From assembly GCA_003024785.1 (NCBI GenBank), contig PUQB01000324.1, positions 273,307 through 337,306 of the forward strand: a DNA stretch of 64,000 nt, read 5' to 3'. This document shows positions 12,810 to 23,332 of the stretch, piece by piece (position 1 is the first letter of the stretch; the number at the start of each line of letters is the position of its first letter). The translations under genes were made by a program, and so were the position numbers. The stretch comes from Selaginella tamariscina (Eukaryota > Streptophyta > Lycopodiopsida > Selaginellales > Selaginellaceae). The notes beneath the pieces were generated by a model. The model had not been told where the DNA came from and did not search any database. It was given only the letters and a program-made list of their open reading frames with translations.

Positions 12810-12886
<77 letters not shown>

Positions 12887-14588
12887 TAGATATAGATATA
12901 GATATATGGAGATACACACACAACACACACACACACCTTCGAGTAGCAGCGGAGTGTATTAGTTGCTTTGAAGATTTCCTGCTCCATAGTAGTACCCCGG
13001 ACTGTTCAACCATGCTCTGGAGCAGCTAGAGTCTGTAACATCATGTGTAGCAGGTTGAGCTGCGTTACTGACTTGGTGAGCAAGGATGTTCTGTGTTGGT
13101 TCAAGTCTTAACCAGCAGTATCACAGACTCTCTTTGGATTCCTCTCTCTAAACTGTTGGTAATAAACCTCCCTGCAGAGCATCCACTGCAGAAAATGCCC
13201 TCCACAGTACCTGTATCCATCTACTTAATTGACATATATATGTGCGTGTGTATATGTGTATGTATACGTACATACATACATACAAAATATAAAATGGATA
13301 TACACAAACGTGTCTCTAGATAGAAGTAACGCATATATACGCATATACACACACTGCAAACCTTTAGTACGTGAATATATACATAATGCACACAGACACA
13401 CACACATATGCATACATGCACACATAACTTACCACACATGCTGGTTAAATATACCTATGAAATAAAAATGTATGCAGCGTACCTGCAGTGGTGTCTCCCA
13501 CAGGTTAAAGGCTTGAAACAGGTTCCGCAAAGCATGCAAGCAAAAGCGGAACTGTCTGGCATCCACTGTGGAGGCTCTGCTTCCAGAATTGATTTAACTG
13601 CCTTAATATCTCCGTTAATTCCGCTCACTACCGATGGTGAAAACTCCATTAGTGCTAATCTCCATTTAGCCATCTCCGGTTCCTAGAGACAAAACACATT
13701 TATGTACTATAGAACATAAACAGATACATACATACTCTCTGTGTACATATATATATATATAGAGAGAGAGAGACACACACACACACCTGTATTGATTTAT
13801 CTGCTGCTGAGCTTGATGAGTTTGTAGAATTATCTACACACTCAGCTAATGTTCTTCCTTTCTCAAACAGGAAATCCAGAACGTTGTGTAGAGTTTCCCA
13901 GACATTTGCAGAGTTCCGTACTCTGATAACATTCTCCGAAGAAGAACATTCTTGAGGGAAATACCCACCGCCAAAAGCACCTAAAAACATGGTTTACTCT
14001 TTGTTGACACCCCCCCACACACACACACACAAATATATACATATGTGTATAATTCTACCATTTTCATACAGTTCCTTTTCAAATTGATCGGCTTCCATAG
14101 GAGGAACTGATACAGGAACCCAGACACCTGTCTCTTCGAGCAGTGGCAAATCGTAGTAGAAGGAAGTCTTTGTTTTCCCCTATACTTCACATCTTCAGCA
14201 TTTTTTATAGTTTCTTCCTGCCATGTAAAACACTATATACACGCGCACACACACACTCACGTGTATGTAATGCAGACCAGTTAATATCAGATTGCCACCT
14301 TGTACACTGATGAGCTACTTCTGCTGCTGAACACTTCTAGCCAGGGTCTAAAACCCTGCAATCAAATTAGCAGTAGTAGTGCTTTCAGTGTCATAGACAT
14401 ACATGGTACTTTGTTGGTACATTATACACAGGTGTGTGTGTGTGTGTGGAAAAATGCAAATTCTAATTTGCAGGGACAAAAATGTACAAAGATATGTCTG
14501 TGCTCATGAGTACGTCACGCACCTGCTGAATTTCAGATTGTCCCCCCGCATCGTCGTCAGTGATAGATTCATTGTTGCCATTTTCCAT
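11104..14588 (-). pseudogene. FYVE zinc-finger and Ysc84 (SH3YL1-type) domain protein
   Basis: Plant proteins of this type join a FYVE finger (phosphoinositide-binding, endosomal) to a Ysc84 lipid- or actin-binding domain. Minus-strand exons, all with GT/AG ends, are: 14588-14523 (MENGNNESITDDDAGG start), 14217-14059 (DLPLLEETGVWVPVSVPPME), 13980-13787, 13682-13483 (first half of FYVE, with CMLCGTCF and GRHHCR), 13210-12937 (second half of FYVE, RERNPKRVCD, then MEQEIFKATNTLR), 12599-12400 (Ysc84 start, KIGTGLVVAQ, WSAPSAIASCGIGWGFQ), 11847-11652 (LSVGAELSAAAGPIGRAAEA, GGSAACYTYSCSK) and 11276-11104 (GAFIGCSLEGNVV, ALYDALAELFEQ). At least four one-base frame changes are needed (near 14175, 13195, 12985 and 12520). 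It is therefore a recent pseudogene or affected by indel errors. Introns are full of CA and GA microsatellites. Confidence 0.8.
12821..12884. repeat. (GA)n microsatellite inside an intron
   Basis: A GA run of more than 60 bp preceded by TATATATA and followed by a GATATA run, inside the intron between the fifth and sixth FYVE-Ysc84 exons. Other intron runs are (GT)n at about 12212-12245 and 12625-12653. Confidence 0.85.
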
Positions 14589-15642
14589 GAACCGCGAAGA
14601 ACCCTAATCGACGTGTGCCCTAAGAACAATATATTCTAGGTATATTCTTCACTAACGACATATTCCTAGCGTAACTGTTGGGGTTTGGATGTATTAACGT
14701 GTAACTGACAACACATTATATACTTCAAAATTTTTAAAGTGTCTGGTTGAGATTTATGCACATTTGCTATATATATGCCACGTGTTTAAATTTATTTTTT
14801 GTAATATTATAAGCATTTAAAAATTCTAAGGAAGCTACATAGAAAATTACTGTTAAAATGTGTTGCGTATTTAAAACATGGTGTAACTTTATACCATTTA
14901 TATTAAATCCATAGTGTTGAGATTCGAACACTTTTTATCATTTACTATACAGAAAAAAAAAATGTCAATCCTAACGAGAATCTTAATCAAATTATTTGTA
15001 ATATTTTATATTAATTAATAAAAAATTATTAATTTATAATTAAATATACGATATGTCATTTTTGACTTATGAAATTTATAACCGACAATATAAAAGTCAT
15101 CATACCATATAAAACTTGACTTATATATAAACTATCACGGGATTGTCCCCTGAATTGTCAGTTATCTTTAGGTTCTCGAGTTTTCGACCACGACTTTATC
15201 TATGTTTACTGATAAAATATTAGTCAAAACCGGAATGCCAAATATATAATATATAATTTTTCATTATTTATATAAACAACAATTTATAATTATCTTATCG
15301 GGACCACATAGGATTACGATATTATAACGCTATTTTTCTACACTTCTCCGTTCCACACGTAAACACCACTCGTATTTGAACGCACGAGGTTTGAAGATTC
15401 GTAGAATCCCTTTCAAGTGTATCTTGACCATATGCGCATGTACTACGTATGTCGTACGTCTGTACGTAGTTGAAATAGGTGTTTTAGTGTGGGAACGTCA
15501 TTAAGAGCCTTGTCTATTTTTCTGAGACACTTGTCTATTTTTCTAAGACCAAGTGGACTATTTTGGAGGTTATGCGAGTTAAGAAAAACAAGGGATACAC
15601 ATTTATTGACCGTGATACAGCCGCCGGTGTTGAAGGGCACAT
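14589..15642. other. AT-rich intergenic region
   Basis: This lies between the divergent FYVE-Ysc84 (-) and IQM (+) genes and probably contains both promoters. I see no coding sequence. The short frames at 15443-15680 overlap on both strands and have no motif. Confidence 0.45.
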
Positions 15643-15652
15643 CATTTATAAG
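15643..15652 (+). promoter_or_regulatory. TATA-box candidate of the IQM gene
   Basis: CATTTATAAGG lies about 75 bp before a likely first splice donor (GTAAGA at 15727). That donor with the acceptor ending at 15855 defines an intron in the 5' untranslated region just upstream of the start codon. Position and sequence fit a TATA box; there is no direct evidence of the start site. Confidence 0.35.
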
Positions 15653-15861
15653 GTTCCACAGCCCTTTCCCCAACCATTAGTTTATTATTTGAATTTGAGT
15701 TTCTTTCACAATCTTCAATAATTCAGGTAAGATTTCTCTCTCAGAATACTCAATTCATATTTTTATTCAGTATGAGAATCTTAGATTAAATTTCTGCATA
15801 ATTACACCAGATCCCCCAAATTTGTGGTTCTACTGTTAAACTAGTTTGGTTTTAGGCATTT

Positions 15862-17898
15862 ATGGAAAGAGACAAGGTACTGTCTTTGAATATCACAAAG
15901 AGAGCAGCAAGGTTCATCTCAGATTTAAGTGGATCTCCATACTCAGTCAGACATGTATCGCCATATTCTACAAGAGCGAGTTGTAAGTTACATATCCATT
16001 TCTATAAAATTGATTATTCTAATTATGATTTTTTTTTAACTGCAGCGAGTCCCAGAGATGATGCGGCTGTGGCGATGCAAAAGAACTATAGAGCCTACAG
16101 AACCAGACGACAGATTGCAGACTGTGCTGTTCTTGCAAGAGATTATGGATGGTAATTATATATATATAAAATAATAATGTTCTAATAATTCTGCTATAAA
16201 TTTGTTCAGGTGGAACGTGCTGGAGGGAATAAATTTACACAGGAACATAAGTGTTAATAAAGAGCGTGACGACGTTTCAGACAAGTGGATCCGAGCTGGA
16301 AAGAAAGCTGCAAAGGTGAGCTTCTTTCATAGTGCGTGCGTGTGTGTGGGTGGGTGTGTGTGCGTGTGAGTGTGTGCATATATGAATGGTGATATTTACT
16401 TCTTCTCTCTACAGCTTGGGAAAGGACTTTGCAAGGATGAAAATGCAAGGAAGCTAGCATTCCAACACTGGCTTGAAGCGGTAAGCTTTTATCGCACGCA
16501 CGCACGCACTTTTACGCACACATACTGTGTATTATATTTTAAAAGCAATGCAAGTACTAACATATTATATACAGATTGATGCAAGGCACCGGTATGGACA
16601 CAACTTGCATAAGTATTACAAAGTGTGGCTGGCTAGTGGTACTAATGAGCCGTTTTTCTACTGGTGAGTGCTACGATAATACACACACGTATATACGTCT
16701 GTGTGTATGGAACATCTGCTAATAAAAAGATTGTATAGGCTGGATGTTGGAGAAGGCAGACAAGTAGATCTTAAAGATTGTTCCAGGGCAAAGCTCTTTG
16801 AACAGCAGATCCAGTACCTTGGCCCAGTACGTTTATCACACGCACACAGAGTATAATACGTTTTTTTAACAATATGAAACTTTACAGAGGCAAAGGAAAG
16901 ATTACGAGGTGACAATCGAAGAAGGCAAGTTTTACTATAAAGAGACTGGAAAACTTATTGACACTGCTGAGGGCGACGGTGATAAATGGATCTTTCTTAT
17001 GTCTACGAATGGGAGAATATATGTTGCACAGGTATAATAAATGAAAATATGTATGTGTGTGCGTGCGTGTGTGTGTGTATAGATGTGCTAACTGTTGGCT
17101 TATATACAGAAAGTCAAAGGGAAGTTTCAGCACTCCAGTTTTGTAGCAGGAGGAGCAGCAAAAGCAGCTGGCCGGTTGGAGGCGTCAAAGGGAGTTATGG
17201 AGGTAGATGTTTTATTAATTATATTATATATTTAATAAGTGTATAATACGTTTATTTTTATACAGTTGATTGAACCTCATAGCGGTCACTACCGTCCAAC
17301 TGAGGAAGATTTCAAGTATTTTCTGCGGGAGCTAGAGTCTAGGGGAGTTGATTTATCAAAAGTAAAGGTAAATACATATAATTATATATTTTACTTAATT
17401 GAATAATATATATGGTAATATTCTTTACAGGTGGAATATACTTCTCGCGAAATGGTGAAGAAAATGAAGTCCCTGAAGAGCTTAGAAGAAGGAAAGAAGA
17501 CTCCACCAAGGACCCCAAAAACCCCAAAAGTCCAAACACCGGCTGCTGACATTGCAAGAGTTGACCGTACGGAGATGGTCAGCCTCATCTCCACAATGGT
17601 CCAGCAGCTGCACGATGACGTACGACCAGCTCCGGCACAGCCAACGGACACCGCCGTAGATACAGAGAATGTACAGCCCGAGGCCGTACAGACGGAGCGC
17701 AACGGTACGGAGGAGTGCCAGAAGCTGCATGCCAAGCAGAGGCCACCGAAGCTAGAGATACGCAGGCAAAGATCGTTGAACTGGTGTACGGAAGGCGGTG
17801 CCCGGTTAACAAGCCTGTCTGTAATCCCTCCAGATTTACGTACAAGAGCCCTAGAAGTTGTATGTACCCCTCGTGAGCAGGCATCCGTACGATGGTGA
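15862..17898 (+). CDS. IQ-motif calmodulin-binding protein, IQM family, ten coding exons
   Basis: IQM proteins are plant calmodulin-binding proteins with one IQ motif and a conserved globular region. Ten exons with GT/AG borders are 15862-15982, 16046-16151, 16210-16315, 16415-16480, 16575-16663, 16739-16826, 16888-17031, 17110-17202, 17266-17367 and 17431-17898. They sum to 1383 bp, exactly 460 codons plus stop with every phase matching, which strongly supports the model. The IQ motif is [20 protein letters not shown] (exon 2). Conserved family blocks follow: [79 protein letters not shown] and [13 protein letters not shown]. The C-terminal tail is charged and Pro/Thr-rich. A non-coding exon seems to end at 15726. 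It is the best-preserved host gene here. Confidence 0.9.
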
Positions 17899-18882
17899 GT
17901 GTCTGAGAACACGTGTATGTTGTATATTTGGTGTGCCTCTGGATCTAAAGTCAAGGCCAAGTCATATAAAGGATCTACTAGGAGAAAAACACACATTATT
18001 TAACTATTGGAAAAATGTAAAATACTTACAGCGTGCTTTGTTACGTACAGTTCGCCAATACAGTGTACGGTACCAAAATGGGACTCGGCAATACTTGGAG
18101 CATGACATCTTAATCCACAACAGTTTTGGCCGGAATTTGTAGAGATCTAACCATTCTTTTTGTCCATTGTTACTCATTCTTTTTGTCCATTGTTACTCAA
18201 ATTACATTCAATTAAATATCTTATATATGCATTACAAGTATATTCTCATGTTAGATTTGTAAATTTGAATCGTATTGTTTGAGTTAAAAATTTGTAATAA
18301 ATTTCATTGTTACATTTATTTGTTAAAGATAATGAAATTGCATGATAAGTAAGGTCACTTGAGAAGGTCCAGTTATGTGTGCTGTTTAAATATGTTAAAT
18401 AATAAAGAAATAATATGAGATTAAGGTAAATACAAAGCATTCCGTTTCTATAAATTTTAATAATTTTGAATTTTAATTTTTCAAATAAAAGAGTGGAATG
18501 TCAACGTGTTTAAAGTGTATAACGAACAACACAAAGATATATATACACTATAGAGTTTGTTACTATCAACCCACAAATAAAACACATTGGCATCTGGCAA
18601 TATGTTTCTCGCGCACACACACACACACTCTGGCATAGTAGTGGGTAAAGTACATATGAAACTTCAAAAATCTATGCATCACCATGTTCACACACTCTCT
18701 TCCAGCTTTCAGAAATCCATAGTGCCTCCTTTGCCTCTTCTAAAACTCTCCTTGTTGCTTCTTCCTCTATCTCTCTCCAGGCCTTAACATCAAAAAACAT
18801 ATGATCTATCACCCGCTACCACAAAACTCCATATAGCCTGTGTTCTCCAACATTCTTCCAATTTTTTCGATTCTATCTCCTT
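17899..18882. other. 3' region of IQM and AT-rich spacer
   Basis: The first 250 bp is probably the IQM 3' untranslated region. A 94-codon frame there overlaps the end of the gene in another frame and has no motif. A direct duplication of a short TTCTTTTTGTCCATTGTTACTC unit occurs near 18155-18200. On the minus strand, 18660-18790 gives a Glu-rich peptide (REIEEEATRRVLEEAKEALW) that resembles the unit described at 18883. Confidence 0.4.
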
Positions 18883-19022
18883 TCATCTTTGCTTCTTGGT
18901 CTTTTGTTTTCTAGAAGCGGACAATTGGAACTCCAGGGACTCCTGCCACAGCTCTTCCACTAGATCATCAATCATTTGGTTGAACTTTGCCTCTTGTTCG
19001 GCCCTTATTGCCTCTTCTAAAG
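18883..19022 (-). other. Possible small coding unit, 3' part, split by E1a
   Basis: On the minus strand this gives LEEAIRAEQEAKFNQMIDDL, then VEELWQESLEFQLSASRKQK, ending at a stop (18883-18885). Its continuation lies on the other side of E1a: removing E1a and one 9-bp duplication joins it to 26722-26894, which has ATG at 26894. The joined frame is not continuous, so it may be a decayed host gene or an older repeat. I do not recognise it. Confidence 0.3.
19014..19022. repeat. 9-bp target-site duplication of E1a, left
   Basis: CTTCTAAAG here is repeated exactly at 26713-26721, directly outside the two ends of the element. A 9-bp duplication is the hallmark of the Mutator superfamily. Confidence 0.85.
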
Positions 19023-19205
19023 GGGTCTCGGCGAAAAGGAGGCTCCGGCTCAGGAGGCTTCATATTATTCTAGAATATTCGCGGATATTCTAGGGTTATT
19101 CTAGCATATTCTAGAATATTCTCAAGAATATTCTAGAATATATAAGTTTTTTTAATATGCCGACTGGCTTAATATATGCCGACTAGCTTAATATATGCCG
19201 ACTGG
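19023..19205 (+). repeat. E1a left terminal inverted repeat with AGAATATTCT blocks
   Basis: It begins GGGTCTCGGCGAAAAGGAGGC, runs through several AATATTCTAGAATATTC units (19066-19141) and ends with three GCCGACTGGCTTAATAT-type units. The same order, inverted, forms the right end. Perfect GAAnnTTCnnGAAnnTTC spacing matches the plant heat-shock element. Confidence 0.75.
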
Positions 19206-19259
19206 CTTAATAAAACATTATCCTAAACCCTAAACCATTTATCCTTGTAGCACCAGTGG

Positions 19260-21059
19260 GTCATGAACTCTGCTGCAATTCACCAGCAAACGGTGGACCT
19301 CCATCTCACTGAGCGATCGCCTTTGTAGAAAATATGTGACGTCCGGGTCAAGCCAAGCACACGGCTATAGACGAAGTACATGTGTACACATGGGCTCCAA
19401 CTTTTGCTCTTCTGAAATGTAGAACAACTGCATGAAGGATAAGTATTAATAGTCACCTTTGCAGAGTCATTTCCTGCCGACACAACGAAAGCCTCCTTCC
19501 GTCCTCTAGCTGTCACTTCAACATTTCACACACAACCTAAAAACGTCTTGGCCTTGCGGAAATTCTTCTCTTGTTCCTTAGACATTTTTGTTGGAGTCCG
19601 GACCATACGTCCTTCGAAAGGTGGAATTGTTGTAGATCCAGCTCCACGTGGTGGCGATGGTGTTTTGTCCTTCTGACCCTCATCTACTCTTCCTGCCATC
19701 CCCTATAAACCTTCCAGAACAAAGCCTGCATCCTGTAGTTCTCTGACCTCCTCACTTGTCAGCTTCGTTTCCTTGAGCACAGGCCAAACCGTTGGTGGTG
19801 TTGGAATTCTTGACCGAAGAATTTTGCCGTTTGGCCGCGTGAAACACCCTGAGTCTTTTGGGCAGAACCACATCATCTGTTGTACATACTCCTCATTCCC
19901 CAAGGCATCAATGTACATTCGTTTTCCATAGAATCCTGGTGCTGGCACTCTGCTTGGATAACCGATTGGTTTTCCACACAGAGCAGTTCCTTCCTGATTC
20001 ATCCCCAAACACTTAACCTTACTGGATGCTCCGATTCGTCTGATGGCCCACTCTATTTGAGCAATCTCTCTCTCCGAAACCTCTTCGAACCTTAACCTCT
20101 TTCTCCTGTTGTTTTGGACCACCCGCTCTGTGTACTCTCATCATGTCTGTGTGAACGTCGAGCATCAGACTGTTCTGTTCCTGTGACTGTTCTCCTAACA
20201 GTTTGCACTCGAACGTTAGTGGTACTTGTGAACTCCGGGCTGGTCAAGTGTTCTTCACCTTCCACCAGATTGATAATTGTTGATGGAGATAAAGTGGGGT
20301 CTAAAGTGTGTCTCCTTCTGTCTTGATTGTGTAATCCAGTCTCGAGTCCTAAAGGAAAGGTCACGTCAATGTGTAGAGATCTAAAGAAAAATACCTTCGA
20401 TGGTTTGTTAGAGGTTCAAGTTTTGAGAGTAAACCAGTGTACGAGACTTCTCCTTCTTCCTTGAAAAGTTCTTCAAAGATGAGCTCACGCGCAACTTGAA
20501 ACTCAACCACTCGTTGATTGGTTCGCGGACTGTTTTTTACCACGTTGCTGACACTAGATCTGGCACGCTGAACGTTTCAAGCTGACACTGAGGGGTTGAC
20601 TGGATGCTAATGAACACCTCTGTGAATGAACAACCTTGTAAAAGAAATGTCGTCTGGCAGAATGTAGTACACATAAGTCGGACAAGTGTGCACTAGCAAT
20701 GGCTCCTCTCCACAATGCTTACATTTCATGCCTATTACTTTGCTTGTCTCAGTTGTCTTTGCCTTCTCCACAGCACCCTTGAAGTGACATTCATTTGCTT
20801 TCTTCTCAAAAGCCAAGTAGGGGCAGGTAGGATTGATGCATTTGAGATGTCCGACACATGAACTTCGACTGACTCGTGCCGGAACATGCCAGTGTGTTGT
20901 GCTCGGGTGTGTCCAATGGTAGCAGCCATCCTTGTGATTCATCCCCAAGTACTTCTCTATGCTTTCTTTCTTTGGGGGAAGTTCGTAAATGACATTTCCA
21001 TTGTATATCTGCGGTAGTTCAGAGACTCGTTTAACTTCAATTTTTTTTTTGCGGCTCAA
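19260..21059 (-). pseudogene. E1a MULE transposase, catalytic core deleted
   Basis: Read on the minus strand from 21059: an N-terminal zinc-binding region (CVGHLKCINPTCPYLAF, then MKCKHCGEEPLLVHTC and YVYYILPDD, ending FIHRGVH), then a linker (LIFEELFKEEGEVSYTGLL) and GLETGLHNQDRRR. The next segment (20320 to 20092) jumps to the region after the DDE domain. It continues with a Cys-rich region (VKCLGMNQEGTALCG, MMWFCPKDSGCF; 20122-19703) and a C-terminal SWIM finger CSCSTFQKSKSWSPCVHMYF (about 19445-19380), typical of MULE transposases. Compared with E1b, about 70 N-terminal residues and the DDE core are missing. An in-frame TAG follows the FIHRGVH block, also present in E1b. Family assignment rests on SWIM, the 9-bp duplication and the DDE block seen in E1b. 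Confidence 0.7.
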
Positions 21060-21758
21060 TTATCCGTATCACAATGTTTTTTTTTCAGAGTTAATGTGTC
21101 TTCCCATTTGTGTCGGAATCCCAGAGATAAAGGGTCTTCCCATTTGTGCCGACTGAGAGTGATGGCACCATCTTGGTTCAGTCGGCAGCCACAAGGTATT
21201 TTCGATTTGTTTATTTTTTTCTTTGCGGCTCAAGTATCCGTATCACAATATTTTTTTTTTCAGAGTTAATGTGTCTTCCCATTTGTGCCGACTGAGAGTG
21301 ACGGCACCATCCTAGTTCAATCGGCAACCACAAGGTATTTTGAATTTGTTTATTTTTTGCTTTGCGGCTCAAGTATTTCTTTTTACAGAGTTATAATGTT
21401 AACTTAATAAAATGGCAAATATGAATTCTATACTTTGTATGATGGAAAGAAAAGAGAACTAACCTTTGTGATACACCAATCGCATGTGTTACTGGCAATA
21501 GTGGCATATATTCCACCCTTATAGTTAGTTATCCTTATATAACCTTAACAAATCCTTTTTGGAATGAAAAAAAGGATTCAACAATCCTTTTTTGGAATGG
21601 CAAAAATAGAATGTGATTAACACTTGATTAAGAATATTTATGAAAATAATTAACACTAAATCCTAAATCGTTAACTAAACCTACCATAATAAATTAAGGA
21701 TTTAGCTACAAAAAGTACATATATACTGCATGCCAATATTTATAAATGTTTATAGAAT

Positions 21759-21820
21759 TAACAAGTTGGTTAGCCCTTGCGGTTTGTAACACAGAGGTTG
21801 CGGGTTTGATTCTTGCTAAC
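21759..21820 (+). repeat. tRNA-like segment (Pol III A/B-box-like), copy 1
   Basis: AAGTTGGTTAGC resembles a tRNA D-arm/A box. It is followed about 30 bp later by GCGGGTTTGATTCTTG, a B-box-like T-arm. The anticodon stem does not pair well, so this is tRNA-derived rather than a working tRNA gene. Confidence 0.45.
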
Positions 21821-22254
21821 ATACTTTTTAATCACGTCCTGCCTAATCCGTCCCTACTCCCGTGCCGTCTGAGAGGGTTGGCACCAACCTGTCTCAGTCG
21901 GTAACATACTTTTTTTTTACCTGTCTCAGTCGGTAACATAAAAGTATGTTACCTGTCTCAGTCGGTAACATACTTTTTTTTAGAAAAAGGGTTTAGGAAC
22001 GTGATTACCTGGAAACTTTAGGAACGGCACCATCCTAGCTCGCCGTCTGAGAGGGTTGGCACCAACCTGTCTCAGTCGGTAACATACTTTTTTTTACCTG
22101 TCTCAGTCGGTAACATACTTTTTTTTAGAAAAAGGGTTTAGGAACGTGATTACCTGGTTAAGCACGAGAGTAGGGACGGATTAGGCAGGACGTGATTAAC
22201 ACACTAAGCTAGGTCAATATGCACCACATTCCAATATGCTCTTGTGTTTACAGA

Positions 22255-22318
22255 ATTGACAAGTTGGTTAGCTCTTGTGGTTTGTAGCGTAGAGGTTGCG
22301 GGTTTGATTCTTGGTAAC
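22255..22318 (+). repeat. tRNA-like segment (Pol III A/B-box-like), copy 2
   Basis: A second copy with the same flanking sequence (CCAATAT...TTTACAGAATTGAC), carrying AAGTTGGTTAGC and GCGGGTTTGATTCTTGG. Further B-box-like GGGTTCAATTCTTGG pieces recur at about 22599, 22629 and 22759 inside the hairpin array. Confidence 0.45.
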
Positions 22319-23332
22319 TTACTTTTTTCCCAGGAAACTTTAGGAACGGCACCATCCTAGCTCGCCGTCTGAGAGGGTTGGCACCAACCTGTTTTAGGAA
22401 CGGCACCATCCTAGCTCGCCGTCTGATTCTTGGTAACTTACTTTTTTCCCAGGAAACTTTAGGAACGGCACCATCCTAGCTCGCCGTCTGAGAGGGTTGG
22501 CACCAACCTGTTTTAGGAACGGCACCATCCTAGCTCGCCGTCTGAGAGGGTTGGCACCAACCTGTCTCAGTCGGCAGGATATGCTCTTCTACATCTCGGG
22601 TTCAATTCTTGGTAACTTACTTTTTTTCCCATCTCGGGTTCAATTCTTGGTAACTTACTTTTTTTCCCAGGAAGAGTTTAGGAACGGCACCATCCTAGCT
22701 CGCCGTCTGAGAGGGTCGGCACCAACCTGTCTCAGTCGGTAGGATATGCTCTTCTACATCTCGGGTTCGATTCTTAGTAACTTACTTTTTTTCCCAGGAA
22801 GAGTTTAGGAACGGCACCATCCTAGCTCGCCGTCTGAGAGGGTCGGCACCAACCTGTCTCAGTCGGCAGGATATGCTCTTCTACATCTCTGTGCTGACTG
22901 AGAGGGTCGGCACCAGCTAGCTTGAGTCGGCAGCCACAAGGTTAGTCATCTTTGATTTTTATTTTTTATTTTAGGAGATCCTAGCTCGCCGTCTGAGAGG
23001 GTCGGCACCAACCTGTCTCAGTCGGCAGGATATGCTCTTCTACATCTCTGTGCCAACTGAGAGGGTCGGCACCAGCTAGCTTGAGTCAGTAGCCACAAGG
23101 TTAGTCATCTTTGATTTTTATTTTTTATTTTAGGAGATCCTAGCTCGCCGTCTGAGAGGGTCGGCACCAACCTGTCTCAGTCGGCAGGATATGCTCTTCT
23201 ACATCTCTGTGCCGACTAAGAGGGTCAGCACCAGCTAGCTTGAGTCGGCAGCCACAAGGTTAGTCATCTTTGTTTTTTTTTTATTTGTCTCTAAGCAATT
23301 GACTTATGTGTTTGCTTTCCAGAGTTTACAAA

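Larger units (their letters stand above)
21110..23280. repeat. E1a array of GCCGAC hairpin repeats
   Basis: More than a dozen units follow the pattern GTGCCGACTGAGAGGGTCGG-CACC, an 8-bp stem (GTGCCGAC/GTCGGCAC) with a TGAGAGG loop. Each is followed by a second inverted partner (GTCTCAGTCGGC) about 10 bp on, so GCCGACTGAGA and TCTCAGTCGGC also pair. Later units (22340-23270) form near-identical tandem blocks of about 70-175 bp containing GGATATGCTCTTCTACATCT. The array lies between the divergent transposase and methyltransferase genes and ends about 50 bp before the latter's start codon. E1b has a shorter version (45640-46160). Confidence 0.8.

Noticed and set aside
15443-15680. A short gene upstream of IQM
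   Set aside because: Frames on both strands overlap, have no motif and lie in the probable promoter and 5' untranslated region.
21759-22318. Functional tRNA genes
   Set aside because: A- and B-box-like sequences are present, but the anticodon and acceptor stems do not pair.
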